From positions 44,416,501-44,480,500 of the forward strand of contig OX031057.1 of assembly GCA_943736015.1 (NCBI GenBank): a stretch of DNA of 64,000 bases, given 5' to 3'. The stretch comes from Tridacna crocea (Eukaryota > Mollusca > Bivalvia > Cardiida > Cardiidae). Both the position numbers and the translations under genes were made by a program. The notes beneath the pieces are model-generated. The model ran no database searches and was not told the DNA's origin. It saw only the letters and a program-made list of their open reading frames with translations. Shown here in pieces: positions 44,836-55,402 of the stretch (positions are counted from its first letter, which is position 1; each line of letters starts with the position of its first letter).

Positions 44836-47800
44836 GTTTGTAGATCTACATAATATTTATGGCTAACCGAACATTTTTTTAAATTTCTTATTATATTATG
44901 ATCAGATCTAAGGCAAGCTGTTTCTGTCTTTCCCTCTCCTCGCTTTCTCATATTTTAAATTGTCAACTAGATCTAAGCCCTCTTTACATCACTCTTTAAA
45001 TAAGAATATAAGTTGTTTTTTTTTCATCAATCTTATCATTTTTTTTATTTACATTATAGATAGAATGTCAAATTCCTGTGGATGAAGTGAAAGTGTACCT
45101 CTCAATCCTGTGTAAATGACTCTGTGGTAAAAGGCTTATAAAAATGTGTAGAGAATAGGCCTGCAGAAAGCATTTTCTTGTGTCCTCGCAGTGTTTTCAG
45201 CCATTTCAATCACTCGGGCTGACTGGTATACCATTATCTTAGCCACATTTAATACCGTCTGCAGATGCTTTTCAATAGGACAAACCCATACTTTTTTTTA
45301 ACGTTGAGAAAGCCTTAGTTGAGGAGGTGGGAAGAAGGGAGAAAGGCTTAGTTGATGAAGTGGGAGGAAGGGAGAAAGGCTTAGTTGATGAGGTGGTAGG
45401 AAGTGGGAAAGGCTTACTTGAGGAAGGGAGAAAGGCTTAGTTGAAGGTGGGATGAAGGGAAAACAGCTTAGTGGAGGAGGTTGGGGGAAGGACAATAGGC
45501 TTAGTTGAGGTGGTTGGAGGAAGGGAAAGGCTTAGTTGAGGAGGTGGCAGGAAGGGATATAGGCTTAGTTCTTGAGATGGGACAGGGAAGAAGGGAGAGA
45601 GGCTTAGTTGAGGAGCTGGGAGGAAGGGAGAGAGAGAGAGGACCATAGTTATGGAGAGGAGAAGGAAAAGCTTAATGAATTCTTTCCCAAACTGCAAAAG
45701 TTGTCTATGATTAAGGCATTTTCAGATGAAAAAATAAACATGATTCTAAAAATAATTTGTTGTTGGAAGGACAGAAAACATCAGAGGAAAAAGATAATAG
45801 ACTGGTTACTAGCTTTTTCTCATCTGCCCATAATGCTTTCAAAAGCATTTTTTTGTCAGGTTCATTAAAAGTCAGAATTGTGTGGTAAAGGATGAATTTA
45901 GGGAGTGGGAGGCAGGGAAACAGTTTAGGAGGTGAGAGAAAGAGAATGGGAAGCTTAAGTGAGGAAGTGGAAAGAAAGGATAGTGAGAGGCTTATTTACG
46001 AAGATAAGTGGTAGGATTAATGAGAAGCTTAGTTGAGGAGGTGGGAGGAAAAGAGAGCGGCTTAGTTAAGTCATTACCACACAATCCCAACTTTTAACGA
46101 TCCTGAGAAAGAAACCAATAGAAAACCTTGTGGGAAAAGGAGAAAATGCTGGTAACCAGTATTTTCTCCTTTTTCTGCAATATTTTCTACCCTTTCAAAG
46201 TCAGAAATCATCATATTAATAACATGATATAATTTATTGTCTGCAGATGCTTTGAATTTGGTCCAGTCCAAAATTTTGTTCATTGGTAAACTAAAGAGTT
46301 AACTCTTTACCAAATGACAAAATTATAGACTGGTCCAAGTTGAAAGTATTTGCAGATGTCAAAATAAATCTGACTGAGATTCAGAAATTGCAATTTGGTT
46401 TGGGAAGGGTAGAAAACATTGTGGGAACAGGAGAAAATGCTGGTAAGCAGCATTTTCTCCTTTTCCCACAATGTTTTCAAAAGGCTTCTTTTTCAGGGTC
46501 GTTAAAAGTCTGGAGCGTGTGTCAAAGAGTTAAAGAGCTGTGAGGAAGGGGAAATGAGAGGCTTTTTTGAGGAGGTGAAAGGAAGGGGAAGAGACTTAGT
46601 TGTGTTGTCAGGATGAAAGTAGAGAGAGAGGCTTGCTTGAGGGGGATGGAGGAAATTACAAAAAGAGAGAAAGAATTGAGGGCATGAGAGGAAGCAGTAG
46701 AAAGAGAGGCATAGTTGAGGAGGTTGAAGGAAGGTAGAGGGGGAGACTTGGTTGGGGAGGTGAAAGGAAGGTGTAGAGAGAAGCATAGTTAAGGAGAAAG
46801 ATAAAGGATGGGAAAGTCCCACTGTATTTGTCACTCTCTTCATTGTCTTAGTCTTTTTTTATGCCTCCTAATATTCTTGTAGAGGATTTACAAAGCTGTC
46901 CTAGAGCTCACTGATGTCAAAAAATCTTCTCTTAAAATTAAGAGACTACTGCTTTGATGGTTTGACCTAGCTGTCATTACAAAGCTACATTTAAAGACCA
47001 TCTGCTTTGAGAGAACACTTTCCTATCTTCCCTTTGATGTACAAGTAGTCTATGAATGCAGGTTTGACTGTTTCCATATAGTTGTATAGGAGGCCATTAG
47101 TAAAAAGCATGAAATATTAAGTTATTTTATTTTTCTATTTTTCATCCCATCTGCTTTCAAATGACTAAAATTTACATAATTATGATATTGGTTCCATTGA
47201 TTGCTGATTTACTAAACAACCATTTCGTTTTAAAGGTTGTTGGTTTGGGAAACCTGGACAGACCAAAAAGCAGGCACAGTGTGGGAATGCAGGCAACAGA
47301 TTTGATTGCAAAGACTTGCGGCACAAAGTTTGAGAAGCGAAAAGAGTGTCAAAGTATGATAGCCTCAGTACAGTTAAATGGAGTGACCTTGATATTGATG
47401 AAACCTAGGTTGCCAATGAACTTAAATGGACGATGTGTCAGTAAAACAGGTGATTGTTTTTTTTATACACGAAAAGGTTTATTTGAAGCACTTCATGGCA
47501 AGTATCCTTCTATTACAAAACTTTATGCAACCCTTTACCAAACAATCTAAAACTTTAATAATCCTTAAGAAGGAGGCTTTTCAAAAACAATGTGGAAAAA
47601 GGAGTAAATATTAGGTACCAGAACAATTTCTTCCTCACCTTTCGTTTGAACTTTTTGTTCCTTCATGTAATTTGAATGAGTTTGTGGTATTGTTAAAGAG
47701 AGTCTATAAAACAATGTTTGAATTATTACTAAACATAGTTATTCTCCTATTTGTTTTGATTTCATTGCAGTGAGACAGTACAATATTGGATCAGAAAATA

Positions 47801-50800
47801 TCATAATAGTTCATGATAATCTAGACAGGGCAACAGGGGTAGTAAAATTGAAAGAGAAAGGAGGAAGTGCAAGGTCAGTTGTACTTATATTGTAATTATA
47901 ATGGCTTTAACTCTTTACCAAACAACAAAATTATAGGCTAGTCCAAATTGAAAGGGCCCACCTGGGTGGCTCGGTGGTGAGTGTGTCAGACTAGTGGTTG
48001 CGAGTTTGATACCTGAGCTGTCTTTCTCGTGTATTTTTGCATCTCACCTCTGTTGAGGCATGTGAGAAAAGTAGTTGGTGGCTTTGGAAAGAAAGTTGTA
48101 TTAGTACTGGTGTAAGCTAGGAAACATATGTGCATCACCAACAGCCATGATATGACCTTAGCTGTTAAAGTGCACTACAACCAACCAACCAAATTGAAAG
48201 GATTTGCAGATGATAAAATAAAAGTGACTAAAAAATTGAAATTTGTATTGTGAGAGGTAGAAAAAATTGTGGGAAAAGGAGAAAATGCTGGTTACCAGCA
48301 TTTTCTTCTTTTTCCACGGTTTCGAAAGGCTTCCTTCTCAGGGTCGTTAAAAAGTCTGGATTGTTAGGTAAAGAGTTAAGCAAGAGCTTCTCTTTAGCAA
48401 CCATTTCAGTTAGCCTTTACCAAACAATTCTGTGCTGTAGGGACTGAGAGGAAAAACTGTTATATAAACATTGCTGGAAAAGAAGAAAATATTAACCCTT
48501 TCCCAAACAACAAAATTTTAGACTTGTCCAAACTGAAAGCACTTGCAGACGGCAAATTAAACATAACTCAAAAATTGAAATTTGTTTTCAGCTGGGTAGA
48601 AAACATTGTTGGAAAAGGAGAAAATGCTGGTTACCAGCATTTTCTCCTTTTCCCACAATGTTTTCCAAAGTCTTCTATCTCAGGGTCGTAAAAACTAGGG
48701 ATTGTTTGGTAAAGGGTTAACTACCTTCATCATCTCGTTTTCCCAACAATGTTTTCTATTCTGTTAAAGATAAATCTCATCACTAAGCAACATTGGAATT
48801 GTCAGTCTTAAATTTTGCTGTTTGTAAAAGATTAGGGCTCTACATCAGGATAAACAGACTTTTCCATTCTGTAAAGATTTACAGTTAACAAATTATGTGC
48901 AGCTCAAAAAATGGGATTGACTTTTGAAACACGAAACAAATACATGTATGTGCAGCTTAAATGATTGGTGTATTTGTATGGGGTTTATATCCATTTTAAA
49001 TTATGGCAGAGAAATTATTAGAATTGTTTTTCGCTCCACTTGCCAAAGGCCAGCTGGCTTTTGTCATGGCCCGGTGCCAATCATGCATCTGTCTGTCTAT
49101 GTGTCTGTCCATCCATGAGTGCATTAACTTCTATTTTAAACTTCTTCTTCTCTGAATCTACCCATCCAAATTTGATGAAACTTCACAGATATTATCCTGC
49201 CATGCTTCTCTTCAGAATTTATTGATAGAATCTGATGCCTTCAAAAACTCTGGTTGCCACAGCAACAAAACTGAAAAAAGATTAACATTTTCAAAAATCT
49301 TCTTCTCTGAAACCACAAGGGGTTTCTGAATTTGGCATATGGCTTTATCTAATGGATCTGTAACAAGTTTCTTCATATTATAGGCCTGGAGTCAAAATTG
49401 GCTCAATTCCAAGGATCACAAGTTTAAGATGGGATTCCATAAATAGATACTTCATTTGAAACATTAATCAAGGGAAATAACTCCTGTTATAAAGGATAAA
49501 GTCTGTTACTATTTATCTCCCTTGATTTTCAAACTGCAGTTATACATGATTGGTGCCAGGTATTTCAGTTTTTTGATAGAAATTATTCTGTTTTCAGGGA
49601 AAGTGATTCATTTTGATCCTAATAGTTATGTTTAATGTTGTCAAAAGCCTTCTCTTTCAAGGTCATGGACACTTCAATTTGTGCGGTAAAGGGTTAAAAA
49701 GCCTGTGGAGTGATACAGGGCCACCATGGCCCTCTTGTTTAACCCTTTACCACACAATGCCACTTTTGACACTCCTAGAAAAGATGCCTTTTTAGAAAAC
49801 TTTGTAGGGAAAAGAAGAAAATGCTGGTAAAAAGCATTTTTCTCCTTTTCCCACAATGTTTTCTACTCTATCAAAGAAAAATTACTCCATTTGAGCTGCA
49901 CTGAAATTGTTGTCGGCAAGTGATTTCATTTGGACAAGGCTAAAATTTTGTGGTCTGGTAAAAGGTTTACTCATTACCAAACGACAAAATTTTAGGTTTG
50001 TCCAAATCGAAAGCATTTGCAGACGACAAAATAAAAGTGACTGAAAATTTGAAATTTGTTCTGTGAAGGGCAGAAAACATTGTGGGAAAAGAAGAAAATG
50101 CTAGTTACCAGCATTTTCTCCTTTTCCCACAATGTTTTCTAAAGCTTCTTTCTCAGGGATGTCAAAAGTAGGGATTGTGTGGTAATGGGTTAAACGAAGA
50201 CAACCTGGGAGATAGAGCAAATACTGGTTTCAGATGTTTTTGCCATTTTTTATTACAACTTTGGCTAAATTGATGTTTTACCAAGTTTTATCTCAAACAC
50301 TCATAAATGATTCATATAGTCTAGATGAGATGAAAATAAGCAAGAATCAATCATATAGGTTTTAGGATATGTAGTATTCTACAACATTTTTGAGGTCAGA
50401 ATAGCCACTCTTATCTGGATCAATGAAAGTTTTGCCCTTAACCTTTTACCAAATGATCCGGAGTCTTAACAATCTTAAACATGACTTTTGAAAACATTTT
50501 TGAGAAAGTGGGGAATACCAGTGACCAACATTTTATCCTTTTCCATGAATGATTTCAAACCTTTCACAGACAATTCCACCATTTGATCCACATCTAATTT
50601 GTTGTTTGCCAATGCTTTGAAATTAGACTGGCCTAACACTTTGCTATTTGGTACAGTTAAGTGAGTAACAGTATTTGTCTAATAAATTACTTTGCGTAAC
50701 CTTTTTATTTTTCATCACTTGTTGATATTGTGATTTAATAGTATGAGTGCATGGTAGCTAAAGGTGACATTTTAAGCCAGAACAAAAACCCACAGGACAA

Positions 50801-52643
50801 GGAATAAACCCTCTGCCAAACAATCCCTGCTTTTTACGGCCCTGAGAAAGAAGCCTTTTGAAACATTTTGGGAAAAGGAGAAAATGCTGGTAACCAGCAT
50901 TTTCTCCTTTTCCCTCAGTGTTTTCTACCCTGCTGATAACAAATTTCAGTTTTTGAGGTACATTTGTCATCTGCAAGTGCTTTCATCTTGAACCTGTCTA
51001 AAATTTTGTCATTTGGTAAAGGATTAATAGATATTATTCACAGAAACTGTTGCTGCAATATCTACAACATTATCACCATATATATTTGTTCTTTACCAGA
51101 AACAGAATAATATACTTGTCCATTTTAAAGGCATTTGCAAACATTTAATTGAGAGCAAAGTAGCTGAAGGCATGGGATTCATCTTCAAAGAATTAAATGG
51201 AGGATTAGAAGAAAACACTGGTAACAAGCATTTTCTCCTTTTCTGGCTATGTTATCAGAAGTCCTAATAATCAGGACTAGAAAAAAATAGATAGGATGTT
51301 TGATACAGGGGTCACAGACTTTTGTTTTCTTTTTTAGTGGTCACAATGGAGTGAAATCAGTTGCAGCTTCAATAAAGTCAGGAGTAAGTATAAATTAAAA
51401 TGGAATTTAGTCCACTCTATGAAAGATACAGTATTATGGACATGTCATGACTTGTGCTTCGATCATATTCACTAGAGTATAACAAAAATAAGCAACTGAT
51501 TGTTGAAATAATCCTTCTTGGCAATATAATTATGTTTCATCTCTTAAACTCATGTACACATAAGACATGGTCATAGTCATAGCACATTAGGTGCTTGAAA
51601 GCACAATCCATGTCTAGTTTAAACATACTTATTTTACATCGATTGACAAACAAGTTCTTACAACTTATACTAATCTCTCTCGATTCTGCTTCCTGGGAAC
51701 TACACCAGTACTTGCACCGAATGTGTGGGCCAATGAAATCCCACTCCCTGGTATCGAATGGAGGACCTTATGGTTACGAGGCCAATGCTATACTCCACAA
51801 CCACTGACACCACAAATCCATGTTTACAGTCATACTGTGTGATTGGCTAGAACACAACTTCAGTTGGCCAATCAAGGGCTACTTGTTGAATTCAGAGCAA
51901 GGATAGTATTTAACATCATTGATAAATATGGGTTCTGATTTTACAATAAAGAATATTCCTTCACCACAAAATCCAGAAATTTAATGACCCTGACATAGAA
52001 TTCATTTTCTTCTATTCCTTTTACTTCTGTCCAAACAACAAATATTCAAAAGCCATTCAATTTGAATGCATTTGACAACAACACATCCCTTGCAGCACAA
52101 AATCAAGGGATGATTCTATGAAATGGCAGAAAGCATTCTAGGAAAGAGAAAACTGCTGGCTGTTAACATTGTTATTTACAGTGATGTTTTCAAAAGCTTA
52201 TTACCTCAGGGTGTTTAAAACTCAGGATTGTGTGGTAAAGGGTAAATGGTTTCTACCTTATACAGATAGATTCCACAATTTGAGCCGTCTTCAATTTTTT
52301 ATTTTTCTTAATCTACAAACTGTTTTAATTTGGGCAAATCTAAAATTTTGTTTGGTAAAAAAGGTAATCCAGAATTAAATGTTTCATGTGTTTTAAATCT
52401 AAATCTAAATATTAGTTACAGATACCTCGAATCCTTATTGGTATAGATAGACCCAGCTCTCGAGATCAAGAAGATATTGTAGAGTATGTACTTGAAGATT
52501 TCCCAAAAGATGAACAATCAGTAATAAAAGGTGCAGTGCAGAAGTCAGTGAAAGTGTTGGGAGAGGTTATTTTGAAAAGAACTGAGATAGATATATTACC
52601 TGAACTGCAAGGGACTGATAGAAACAACAATGAAGTTACTTAA
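44662..52643 (+). CDS. PTRH1: peptidyl-tRNA hydrolase 1, five exons, complete
   Basis: PTRH1 cleaves the ester bond of peptidyl-tRNAs released prematurely from ribosomes, freeing the tRNA. The five exons give 252 residues. Catalytic landmarks of the bacterial-type Pth fold are visible: VVGLGN then SRHSVGM (catalytic His), LMKPRLPMNLNG (active-site Asn), IVHDNLD (Asp), GSASGHNGVKS, and PRILIGIDRP. HDNLD replaces the usual HDELD. The first 45 residues (MRPIITFYLRRLLEGTDVQV onward) are basic and could be a mitochondrial presequence; an in-frame ATG at 44797 with GGCTG context could start a shorter form. The stop TAA falls inside the TTAA target site of a MITE. Confidence 0.93.
45672..45894 (+). 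mobile_element. family A MITE (F), diverged, inside the minisatellite
   Basis: TTCTTTCCCAAACTGC start, TGTGTGGTAAAGGATGAA end. Confidence 0.6.
46066..46302 (-). mobile_element. family A MITE (R) inside the minisatellite
   Basis: Starts at a TTAA created in the unit CTTAGTTAAG; shares its right TTAA with the next copy. Confidence 0.85.
46299..46533 (+). mobile_element. family A MITE (F) inside the minisatellite
   Basis: TTAACTCTTTACCAAATGAC ... GTGTCAAAGAGTTAA; minisatellite resumes directly after. Confidence 0.85.
47236..47449 (+). CDS. PTRH1: PTRH1 exon 2, catalytic core
   Basis: VVGLGNLDRPKSRHSVGMQA, LNGVTLILMKPRLPMNLNGR. Acceptor gttttaaag, donor gtgatt. Contains the catalytic His and the Asn of MNLNG. 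Confidence 0.95.
47771..47873 (+). CDS. PTRH1: PTRH1 exon 3
   Basis: Encodes VRQYNIGSENIIIVHDNLDR and TGVVKLKEKGGSA. Acceptor attgcag, donor gtcagt. Confidence 0.95.
47907..48379 (+). mobile_element. family A MITE (F) split by a SINE
   Basis: TTAACTCTTTACCAAACAAC start 33 bp after the PTRH1 exon 3 donor; ends GGTAAAGAGTTAA. Removing 47955-48200 restores the usual spacing. Confidence 0.88.
47955..48190 (+). mobile_element. tRNA-derived SINE with target duplication
   Basis: GGTGGCTCGGTGGTGAG (A box) and GCGAGTTTGATACC (B box), then a unique body and a CAAC-rich 3' end. Flanked by the 10-bp duplication AAATTGAAAG (47945-47954 and 48191-48200). Confidence 0.82.
48492..48720 (+). mobile_element. 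family A MITE (F)
   Basis: Complete; TTAACCCTTTCCCAAACAAC start. Truncated R pieces flank it (48413-48490, 48735-48835). Confidence 0.87.
49027..49738 (+). repeat. dispersed repeat of unknown class
   Basis: Starts near TTTTCGCTCCACTTGCC, with GTCTGTCTATGTGTCTGTCC and TTGATGAAACTTCACAG, and ends GGGCCACCATGGCCCTCTTG. A related piece is at 23226-23346. Boundaries are approximate. Confidence 0.4.
49739..49970 (-). mobile_element. family A MITE (R)
   Basis: Left TTAA good; right end TTTACT is fused to the next F copy. Confidence 0.75.
49968..50193 (+). mobile_element. family A MITE (F)
   Basis: CTCATTACCAAACGAC ... GTGGTAATGGGTTAA; left TTAA decayed at the junction. Confidence 0.82.
50438..50660 (-). 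mobile_element. family A MITE (R), diverged
   Basis: TTAACCTTTTACCAAATGAT ... TTGGTACAGTTAA. Confidence 0.65.
50804..51027 (-). mobile_element. family A MITE (R)
   Basis: Left end ATAAACCCTCTGCC mutated; right TTAA intact; strong hairpin. Confidence 0.8.
51338..51383 (+). CDS. PTRH1: PTRH1 exon 4 (46 bp)
   Basis: Encodes S/GHNGVKSVAASIKSG, the Pth GHNG(V/L)(R/K)S segment. Acceptor tttttag, donor gtaagt. Preceded by a 3.5-kb intron. Confidence 0.95.
51598..51815 (-). mobile_element. tRNA-derived SINE, inverted
   Basis: On the minus strand: GTGTCAGTGGTTGTGGAG (A box region), CATTCGATACCAGG (B box), a body with GTAGTTCCCAGGAAG and the AAGTTGTAAGAACTTG tail. Confidence 0.62.
52422..52643 (+). 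CDS. PTRH1: PTRH1 exon 5 with stop
   Basis: Encodes IPRILIGIDRPSSRDQEDIV and EYVLEDFPKDE, the Pth C-terminal lid, ending NNNEVT. Acceptor gttacag. Confidence 0.95.
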   Translation: MPRILIGIDRPSSRDQEDIVEYVLEDFPKDEQSVIKGAVQKSVKVLGEVILKRTEIDILPELQGTDRNNNEVT

Positions 52644-52867
52644 CCCTTTCCCAAACAAGCCCTGGTTTTTACGTGTCTGCAGTAACAGTCTTTTGAAAAC
52701 ACTGTGGGAAAAGGAGAAATTGCTCATAACGATCAATTTCTCCTTTTCCCACAGTGTTTTCTACCCTTTTTGAGAACTTTCTGGCACTTAATCCAAATCT
52801 AAAATTGTCGTCTGCAAACTCTTTTGGTTTAGTAGAGTCCAAAGTTTGTCGTTTGGGAAAGGGTTAA
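52640..52867 (-). mobile_element. family D TTAA MITE at the PTRH1 stop codon
   Basis: TTAACCCTTTCCCAAACAAG ... TTTGGGAAAGGGTTAA; tip GAAATTGCTCATAACGATC. Its first TTAA supplies the stop codon of PTRH1. Confidence 0.85.
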
Positions 52868-53075
52868 CCCTTTATCACACAATCCTGAGTTTTAATGATC
52901 CAAGGAAGAAGCCTTCTGAAAACATTGTAGGAAAAGGAGAAAATGCTGGTAGCCAGCATTTTCTCCTTTTCCTGCAAAGTTTTCTTCTATACAAAAGACA
53001 AATTCCATCATTTGAGCCACATTTAAATTGACAATTTTGACAAGTCTATATTTCTGTCATGTGGTAAAGAGTTAA
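52864..53075 (-). mobile_element. family A MITE (R)
   Basis: Shares TTAA with the preceding family D copy; ends GTGGTAAAGAGTTAA. Confidence 0.82.
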
Positions 53076-53691
53076 GAATTTACTAGATACCAAAAATGTA
53101 GATAAGTCTGTAAAGATATAAAATAAGTTGTGGCAAAGTGAATTTTTTTGTTAACAAAGGGGTAGAAATCATTGAGGTTAAAGGAGAAATTGCTGGTTAT
53201 CAGCATTTTCTCCTTTTTCCACAATGTTTCAAAAATCATTATTGTCCAGGATCATCAAATCACTGGATCATTTAGCAAATCATTAAATGAGACCAAGATT
53301 ATTAAAGTGTGTTGAACACCTTAGGTTTTGCTTCCAAGACTGTTTATGTCAGAGTCCAGTAGTACATATAAAGAAGGTAGATAAATGGGAAAAATCAAAT
53401 AAATTAAGCCACATTTATCATGGTAGGTACAGCAGTGGTATTCTCTTTTAATATGTTTGTAAATTATTACATGTGTAAAAGTTACTTTAATTGAGTGAAA
53501 TGTACGAATAGGAGTAAAATTTCTGTTTGAAAGGGGAGCCTTATTCTAGTCATTTTTGTTTATAGCAAAAAGACATTTTGTTGTCTGTATCATTCATTTT
53601 TCTCCTTTGGCATTGCAATTATAATATGTTTAACTCTAAACAGTGTACTAAGTTCCTGCATGAAGATCATCTTAGGATAGATGTTTATACT

Positions 53692-53917
53692 TTAACTCTT
53701 TACCAAACAATCCCTGGTTTTTACGGTCCTGAGATAGAAGCCTTTTGAAAACATTTTGGGAAAAGGAGAAAATGCTAGAAATCAGCATTTTCTCTTTTTC
53801 CCACAATGTTTTCTACTCTTCTGAAGTCAAGTTTCAATTTTTTAGTCACATTGATTTTGTGGTCTGCAAATGCTTTCAATTTGGACAAGTAAATTTTTTT
53901 GTTTTGTAAAGAGTTTT
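53692..53917 (-). mobile_element. family A MITE (R)
   Basis: TTAACTCTTTACCAAACAAT start; tip AATGCTAGAAATCAGCATT. Confidence 0.78.
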
Positions 53918-54017
53918 AAATGTAGCATCTAGGCTAAAATCAAGGTCTCAAGTGAAAGTGAAAAAAAAGAATGTGCAATGAGATTCCTTTTAAACAGTAT
54001 CTAAGGCAAGAAATCAT

Positions 54018-54210
54018 AGACTCTCCCAAATTCAAAAATCTGCAGACAACATTTTCAAAATGATAAATACAAATGAGGTTCAGTTCTCTGATGAACACTG
54101 TGGGTAAAGGAGAAAATACTGGTTACCAGCATTTTATCCTTTCCAAAAAGTTTTCAAAAGACTTCAAAGTAATAATCATTAAAACTCAGGATTATTAAGT
54201 TAAAGGTTAA
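54018..54210 (+). mobile_element. family A MITE (F), degraded
   Basis: Left end lost; core AATACTGGTTACCAGCATTT; right end AAAGGTTAA. Confidence 0.5.
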
Positions 54211-55243
54211 ACATTCCCCAGGGCCAAAAACTGTAGGAGACTGTATTCACCAGCTATTCTAAACACTGCTCTATTTTTAGATTCTAAAGTAAGCTATTTG
54301 AATGGTCAAGACATTCTGTCTCAAGACTCATTTTCTGTCGCCATGAAGAGGTTCTGCTCTTGTCGAAATAAAGACAAGGTTTGATTTTCCCTAATTAATC
54401 TGTGGTATTTATTCTTCAAAGCTGGTAAATGTGATTCTAATCTACCCTTTCTTCATCTGATCTAAGCTCTATCTAAGCTCTAGCTATACCCTCCACCAGG
54501 GCTTTGACATGAACAGGCAATTACTTGAACATAGACAGACACATGGATGGACAAACAGATAGACAGGCTGATTCCAGTATATCCCCGAAAACATTCGTTT
54601 TGTGATGGTATGATAAACAATTAAATATGCTTAAATTCTTTTATACAAATTTATTTCAGAGTGAACATACATTATCTAATTACCATAAAAGGTTTTGACA
54701 CCTACTGTAGGCATTACATATATCACAACTAATTAAATAACAAGGAACAATCTTGATCATACAAGTGTTTTTCAGTGGTTATTTTTGCTCAACTAGAGCA
54801 CAAATTACGTTATTGCATTATAATTTGCAGTAAAACTGTTGTTCTAAAATATGTTTGTTATATGATTTCTTTTCTAATTTCCTTCATGTCACATAAATTC
54901 AGAAAAAAACAAACTTTCTGAACCGAGAACAACTGAATACAATTAGATTAACTGTTGCAGGGTAAAAGTAGTCCAAAAGTCAAATTTATTTAAGGCTATC
55001 ATTAAGTACAATCTCTTTACACAAGATATTGGTGCACTTTTTATGAATTCTTGATATTTTCCATAACATACCAAGAGATAATTTAAAACATGCTCAATAT
55101 TCATCAAATCTTAACATACAGAAATACTTTAACATTATATTAAATCACAGTCAAACATTGTAGTCTTCCATCGTCATACCTAGCCAAGATATGAAATGCA
55201 AAAAATGTTAATCAAACATAGATTTTTTTTTTTTTTTTTCATA

Positions 55244-55402
55244 TTACACCACTTTTCCCGACATTTTCTTTACAGATGTTGTAGGGCCAAGTTGCATTGG
55301 TGATGTCCTTGAACTTCTGTCTGGTGGTTGTAGTTCATGTAAAACTGTGTCTTGTGTGGCAGGTGGGGCTTTACTGAGTAATTGATCTGCATAGAACATA
55401 GC
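55244..55402 (-). CDS. coiled-coil gene, terminal exon
   Basis: 52 residues AMFYADQLLSKAPPATQDTV to KKMSGKVV and TAA. Acceptor tttcag. Ser/Thr/Pro-rich tail. Confidence 0.9.
   Translation of the reverse strand, partial: AMFYADQLLSKAPPATQDTVLHELQPPDRSSRTSPMQLGPTTSVKKMSGKVV

Larger units (their letters stand above)
45300..46810. repeat. minisatellite AGGCTTAGTTGAGGAGGTGG, interrupted by MITEs
   Basis: Units of roughly 30-36 bp (AGGCTTAGTTGAGGAGGTGG plus GAGGAAGGGAGA) at 45300-45660, 45895-46065 and 46540-46810 in PTRH1 intron 1. Three MITEs split the array. Pro/Ser-rich minus-strand frames here are artefacts. Confidence 0.85.
52644..55243. other. intergenic interval between PTRH1 and the coiled-coil gene
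   Basis: No exon is seen. It holds MITEs at 52640, 52864, 53692 and 54018. The stretch 54215-55240 is AT-rich 3' flank with no clear feature except a poly-T run at about 55221. Confidence 0.6.

Noticed and set aside
45298..45697. Pro/Ser/Leu-rich minus-strand frames
   Set aside because: They are translations of a minisatellite, without splice or family evidence.
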